The notes beneath the pieces are model-generated. The model was not told where the DNA came from, made no database searches, and saw only the letters and a program-made list of their open reading frames with translations. A stretch of DNA of 64,000 nucleotides from Cydia pomonella. Its lineage: Eukaryota > Arthropoda > Insecta > Lepidoptera > Tortricidae. Positions 60,562 through 64,000 of the stretch are shown piece after piece. Location: NCBI RefSeq assembly GCF_033807575.1, contig NC_084713.1, forward strand, positions 10,418,703 to 10,482,702, written 5' to 3'. Both the position numbers and the translations under genes were made by a program. Position 1 is the first letter of the stretch; each line of letters starts with the position of its first letter.

Positions 60562-60717
60562 CTGAAGCTCCTTATTCTTGTTATCTTTGAGCGATGCTGC
60601 CCTGATAACACCAGCTTTCCATCCCCACTCGGAAACTTTATTCACATTAATTTTGGTCACACCACTCACAGACAAAAATCGTTTGCCAACTAAATCTTCA
60701 CGGTATTTATAGGCCAT
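60562..60717 (-). CDS. First coding exon of a KDM3/JMJD1-like histone demethylase
   Basis: Minus-strand ATG at 60717-60715 (context TTCGTTATGG, G at +4) opens 52 codons: MAYKYREDLVGKRFLSVSG, a variable stretch, then WGWKAGVIRAASLKD and ending KELQ. The exon ends CAG followed by GTAGAG (donor GT at 60561-60560), phase 0. The LVGKRFL.V start and W.AGVIRA.S..D....LQ block match the conserved N-terminus of the KDM3 family (JMJD1A/C), nuclear Fe(II)/2-oxoglutarate enzymes that remove H3K9 mono- and dimethyl marks. The catalytic JmjC domain would be more than 1,000 residues downstream and is not in view. In-frame codons upstream reach 60759 without another ATG. Family assignment is from memory of the motif, not a search. 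Confidence 0.6.
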
Positions 60718-60860
60718 AACGAACCACACAATCACATTATTCACTTTAAAACTACACAAACGTCAAAAAACACAGCGTTCGACCGCTCTACACGACACAC
60801 TCTTCGTTGAGCGAAGGGAAACTACGTGGAAAACAAAAAAAGCGCCTGCCCGGAACGTAC
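60718..60860 (-). promoter_or_regulatory. 5' UTR and promoter-proximal region of the KDM3-like gene
   Basis: The sequence upstream of the ATG on the minus strand is less A+T-rich than its surroundings and has no upstream ATG in frame with the CDS. There is no obvious TATA box at a fixed distance. The transcription start is not determinable here. Confidence 0.35.
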
Positions 60861-61448
60861 ATTACTAGCCCACTTATTTTAATACTACTTCATCGAACTT
60901 ATTGCGTCAAGCTAAGGCAACTTCTTGATTTGGTCGTATCAGACTAAACTGATGTATAATGCTACCAAATAGAACAGTACTTGTTATCGGTACGCTTTAC
61001 GTCGAAGTTACTATGCTTTTAAACATATCCCGCTAATATTCAATTTCACCCAACACGTAGTTTCTCTTTACGTCGTAATTCTGAGAATGATGGACAGATG
61101 GCGCTAAAATAAAGATTAATAGTTACACACCTGATATTGAGATGGTGCTAGCATACCTTTGTGAGACACCATCTGATAAAAAATGCATTTGAACTGGTAA
61201 AAAATATTTCATAAAGTTAATAAAATAAGACACAATATTTTAACATCATGTAAAAAAGAAAAGATTTGGATTTTTTGTGGTCTAGTTGAACTTGCTAGTT
61301 AATTAATATATTGATTGATCACGTGACCAAAACACATTTCAGACTTCAACTCAATTCAATATGGCGACTCGGACGTACTGCTGAGCGGTTGTGTTTGTCA
61401 TGTTAAATTTTATAATTTTTTGAGTGTTTTTCATATGTGGCTGTTAAT

Positions 61449-61480
61449 ATGATATCGTCTATAATATCCCGATTAGTGAT
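61449..61480 (+). CDS. Weak candidate first coding exon of a divergent gene
   Basis: An ATG at 61449 gives MISSIISRLV and then runs into GAT|GTAAGTAATT, a near-consensus splice donor (GT at 61481-61482), leaving phase 2. Upstream are two short reading frames (MATRTYC-stop at about 61362-61385 and another at about 61399-61422). The peptide, with arginine and serine but no acidic residue, could begin a mitochondrial presequence. No second exon could be linked, and a 32-base exon can arise by chance. Confidence 0.22.
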
Positions 61481-61482
61481 GT

Positions 61483-62721
61483 AAGTAATTCATTTTTATA
61501 TTTAACTATACCTGTGTCTTGTACAATGTTGATTCCTTGTGACGTATTGCAAGTTTATTTTTAATATCCCACATCTGTCTACCCTTTGTTTGATTATTCA
61601 GTCTGTATCGATCTGTATTTTTCATGTCTACGGTAAAGAATAAATTATTAATCTAATTCAACAACGGTTCGGATCTACTCTAAAACAAATGACGTTTTGA
61701 TTTGATCTTACATTATAATAATATTACCTCTGTCCAAGTGTTCGATTCGATACAAATGATACAATAAATGCGTTGTATTTAAAATAGTAAGAGACAAAGA
61801 TAATACATTAAGTTTTTACTCACAAACGAATAATGTATTTAGTTTTACTACATTGAAGTTAGTTTTACACCTAATGAATTTTGAAAAGTAAATATGCTTT
61901 CCTCATGGACAATTAAATTTGCCAGTTGTCGTTTGTCGTACTTGTCCTAGTAAAAATATTTTGCTAGAGTCCAAGGAATTAATAAGTGTAAAAGGGCGGG
62001 CTTAAAATTTAAATCCAGTAAGCTGTACCCGCACCTTTTTCATTACTTTCACAATCAAATTGTTGCACATTGTTGAGATAAATACTTACCTACACCTTGT
62101 ACCTAAGATGGACTACTTACCTACCTAATACATATTTGTACCTATGAACTGCTTTAAAAAGAAATTAAATAAACATATTTGTATTTGTAAAAGTACCTGT
62201 ATAGGAAGACTGATTACAATAAAAGGAGGTGTACTAGGTACATATGTCATAGTTGCATCTACAAACCAGAAAACTTATTGTTTCTGTTTATTTGGTCCAC
62301 CAATCGAATTTGAACTTACAAAATCTCACCTATCAATTAAAACTTAATTCATTGCAGTGCCATTAGCTACAGTAATATTTAACAAGATTCATTTATTGAT
62401 TACCCTGTTAACAATTATAATTGACAAGCACTTGTTTTTTTTATTTATTGAAACCGATTTTACCAAAAATGTTCATGGTTTAGGGCAGTTGTTTACCTTG
62501 TTATGTAACTTCAACTAGATTTTTTTATATGAGAAGGCTAAATAAAGTACATAGTGTTTATAATAATAAATAATATGCCTAACTTAAGAACATAAATAAA
62601 GAAAAGAATAATAATATAACAATATTTTCATGTGCACTCCTGGAATTTTTCTGTACAAAATCAATCCCGGAACTAGGAGTTCCTCGTTCACGTCATACAA
62701 ATTCAGTTATAAATAAATATT
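61483..62721. other. No gene recognised
   Basis: A+T-rich DNA. An acceptor-like CATTGCAG at about 62350-62357 is followed by open sequence to about 62518, but its translation is hydrophobic, low in information and matches nothing known. Confidence 0.4.
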
Positions 62722-62967
62722 ATAGGACATTATTACACAAATTGACTAAGTCCCACAGTAAGCTCAATAAGGCTTGTGTTGAGGGTACTAAGACAACGAT
62801 ATATATAATATAAATATTTATAAATACTTAAATACATAGAAAACACCCATGACTCAGGAACAAATATCCATGCTCATCACACGAATACATGCCCTTACCA
62901 GGATTTGAACCCGGGACCATCAGCTTCGTAGGCAGGGTCACTACCCACTAGGCCAAACCGGTCGTCA
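62722..62967 (-). mobile_element. tRNA-derived SINE, near-complete copy
   Basis: Minus strand: GACGACCGGTTTGGCCTAGTG (box A), GGTTCAAATCCTGGTAAGGG (box B), then GTGATGAGCATGG, CCTGAGTCATGGGTG and the GACTTAGTCAATTTGTG end. It is the best-preserved copy of this family in the window and the reference for 43828-44016, 50208-50480 and 15040-15150. Confidence 0.88.
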
Positions 62968-63365
62968 GTTATGGGAGCATTCATTGGTTGTAGCTAACTT
63001 TTTCATTGTGGTAAATTAGGCCATAGAAATTTTTTGAAAATGACCCACCTATGTTTGTAATAAATATTAGATAAATTTACTTATTACTATCATGCAGTCT
63101 GCATTAATGCATTATTTTACTTGCCAATAATTTATGTGAATTGGCAATAAAGTGGATATAATATTATAGTGATTTTAACTGCATAGCAGTGGTGGATCGT
63201 TCAAAGAACTCGATTCCCACCGGTTTGTCCAATTTCAGCCCGTTGAGTACTTTCACGATCGGTTCATGGAGAAAAGGAAAGCAAAATTAGCTCCGGGTTC
63301 CCTATGAATATTTGTGACGCGCCACCACGGCTGCATAGATAAAATTTATTTTGGATTTGCACTTT
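62968..63365. other. No gene recognised
   Basis: A+T-rich DNA. The section at about 63180-63340 is slightly more G+C-rich and may be repeat-derived. Confidence 0.4.
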
Positions 63366-64000
63366 TTTAGGGTTCCATAGTCAACTAGTAGTTTCGCCAT
63401 GTCCGTCTGTCTGTCTGTCCGAGGTTTTGCTCCGTGGTTGTTAGTGCTAGAAAGCTAAAATTTGGCATGGATACATAAATCAATAAAGCCGACAAAGTCG
63501 TACAATAAAATCTAAAAATTTAATTTTTTTTAGGGTACCTCCCCTACACGTAAATTGGGGGTGAATTTTTTTTTTTTTCTTCAACCCTACAGTGTGGGGT
63601 ATCGTTGGAAAGGTCTTTCAAAACTAATAGGGGTCTTTAACAAACATTTTTTGATAAAGTGAATATATTCGGAGATAATCGCTCCGAAAAAAAAAAATGT
63701 GTCCCCCCCCCTCTAACTTTTGAACCATAGGTCCAAAAAATATGAAAAAAATCGTAGAAGTAGAGGTTAAGAAATACATTAAATGAAAACTATAGCGAAT
63801 ATCATCAGTTTAGCTATTTTTGCATAATCGCAAAAAGTTTCCCCTTCATAGTAAAAAGACTTAGGTACGTTAATTAGGTACTGATTATGCAAATTTGCCT
63901 ATTTGTTGGAAGGTACCGTTTCATCCCTTAGTTAACAATTTACTATACTTTAAGCTCCAGTTTAGCTTATTGTGACGGAAGAGTAACTACGGAACCCTAC
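63366..64000. mobile_element. MINE-like interspersed repeat reaching the window edge
   Basis: It begins TTTTTAGGGTTCCATAGTC, has (GTCT) repeats at about 63402-63419, and ends ACTACGGAACCCTAC at the last base, so the ends are inverted. The interior words GCTAAAATTTGGCATGG, GTGTGGGGTATCGTTGG and GATAATCGCTCCGAAA are typical of a very common lepidopteran repeat. The true right end may lie beyond the window. Confidence 0.75.

Noticed and set aside
60718..60759. Upstream extension of the KDM3-like exon to 60759
   Set aside because: Those 14 codons begin with TTG, not ATG. The first in-frame ATG is at 60717, which matches the expected N-terminus.

Overview
The window is A+T-rich animal DNA, almost certainly from a moth or butterfly (Lepidoptera). 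The evidence is its repeats: two types of tRNA-derived SINE, interspersed elements ending in AGGGTTCCGTA with GTCT/GACA tracts, RTE-type LINE debris, a mariner remnant and many palindromic MITEs of kinds common in ditrysian genomes. The species cannot be named from the sequence. There are no bacterial operons, CRISPR arrays or rRNA genes.

Layout. 1-14 kb: intergenic or intronic DNA with a dead mariner fragment (about 1.0-1.4 kb), several MITEs, a deleted Ty3/Gypsy-like LTR element (4158-7142, 5-bp target duplication), a SINE (7676-8026) and a decayed C2H2 zinc-finger fragment (about 8.4 kb). 14-34 kb: mostly unannotatable DNA with MITE pairs and a 5'-truncated LINE with a poly(A) tail (25255-26067). 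34.2-36.5 kb: a 313-bp tandem duplication, then an RTE-like LINE insertion with a 5' inversion (34985-36524) and a 10-bp target duplication.

38.8-57.8 kb holds the outstanding object. It is a 19,023-bp foldback structure starting GTGTCTGTGAACC and ending with the reverse complement. It is flanked by a perfect 9-bp direct repeat, ACGATTGGC (38799-38807 and 57831-57839). Each arm is about 5 kb: roughly 360 bp of nearly identical terminal sequence, then tandem copies of a 174-bp monomer. The left arm is in one orientation and the right arm in the other. The 9-kb core holds older, diverged monomers, an orientation switch near the midpoint and several younger nested insertions (SINEs, a hAT MITE, a MINE-like element). 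No transposase is visible. This resembles Drosophila FB or MULE-like foldback elements in architecture and target-duplication length, but I do not recognise the sequence as a described family.

57.8-64 kb: MITEs, then the only convincing host coding exon. It is a 52-codon first exon on the minus strand (60562-60717) that looks like the N-terminus of a KDM3/JMJD1-type JmjC histone demethylase and ends at a CAG|GTAGAG splice donor. No second exon was found, so much or all of 1-60.5 kb, including the foldback, may be its first intron (inference). A weak candidate first exon of a divergent plus-strand gene lies at 61449-61480.
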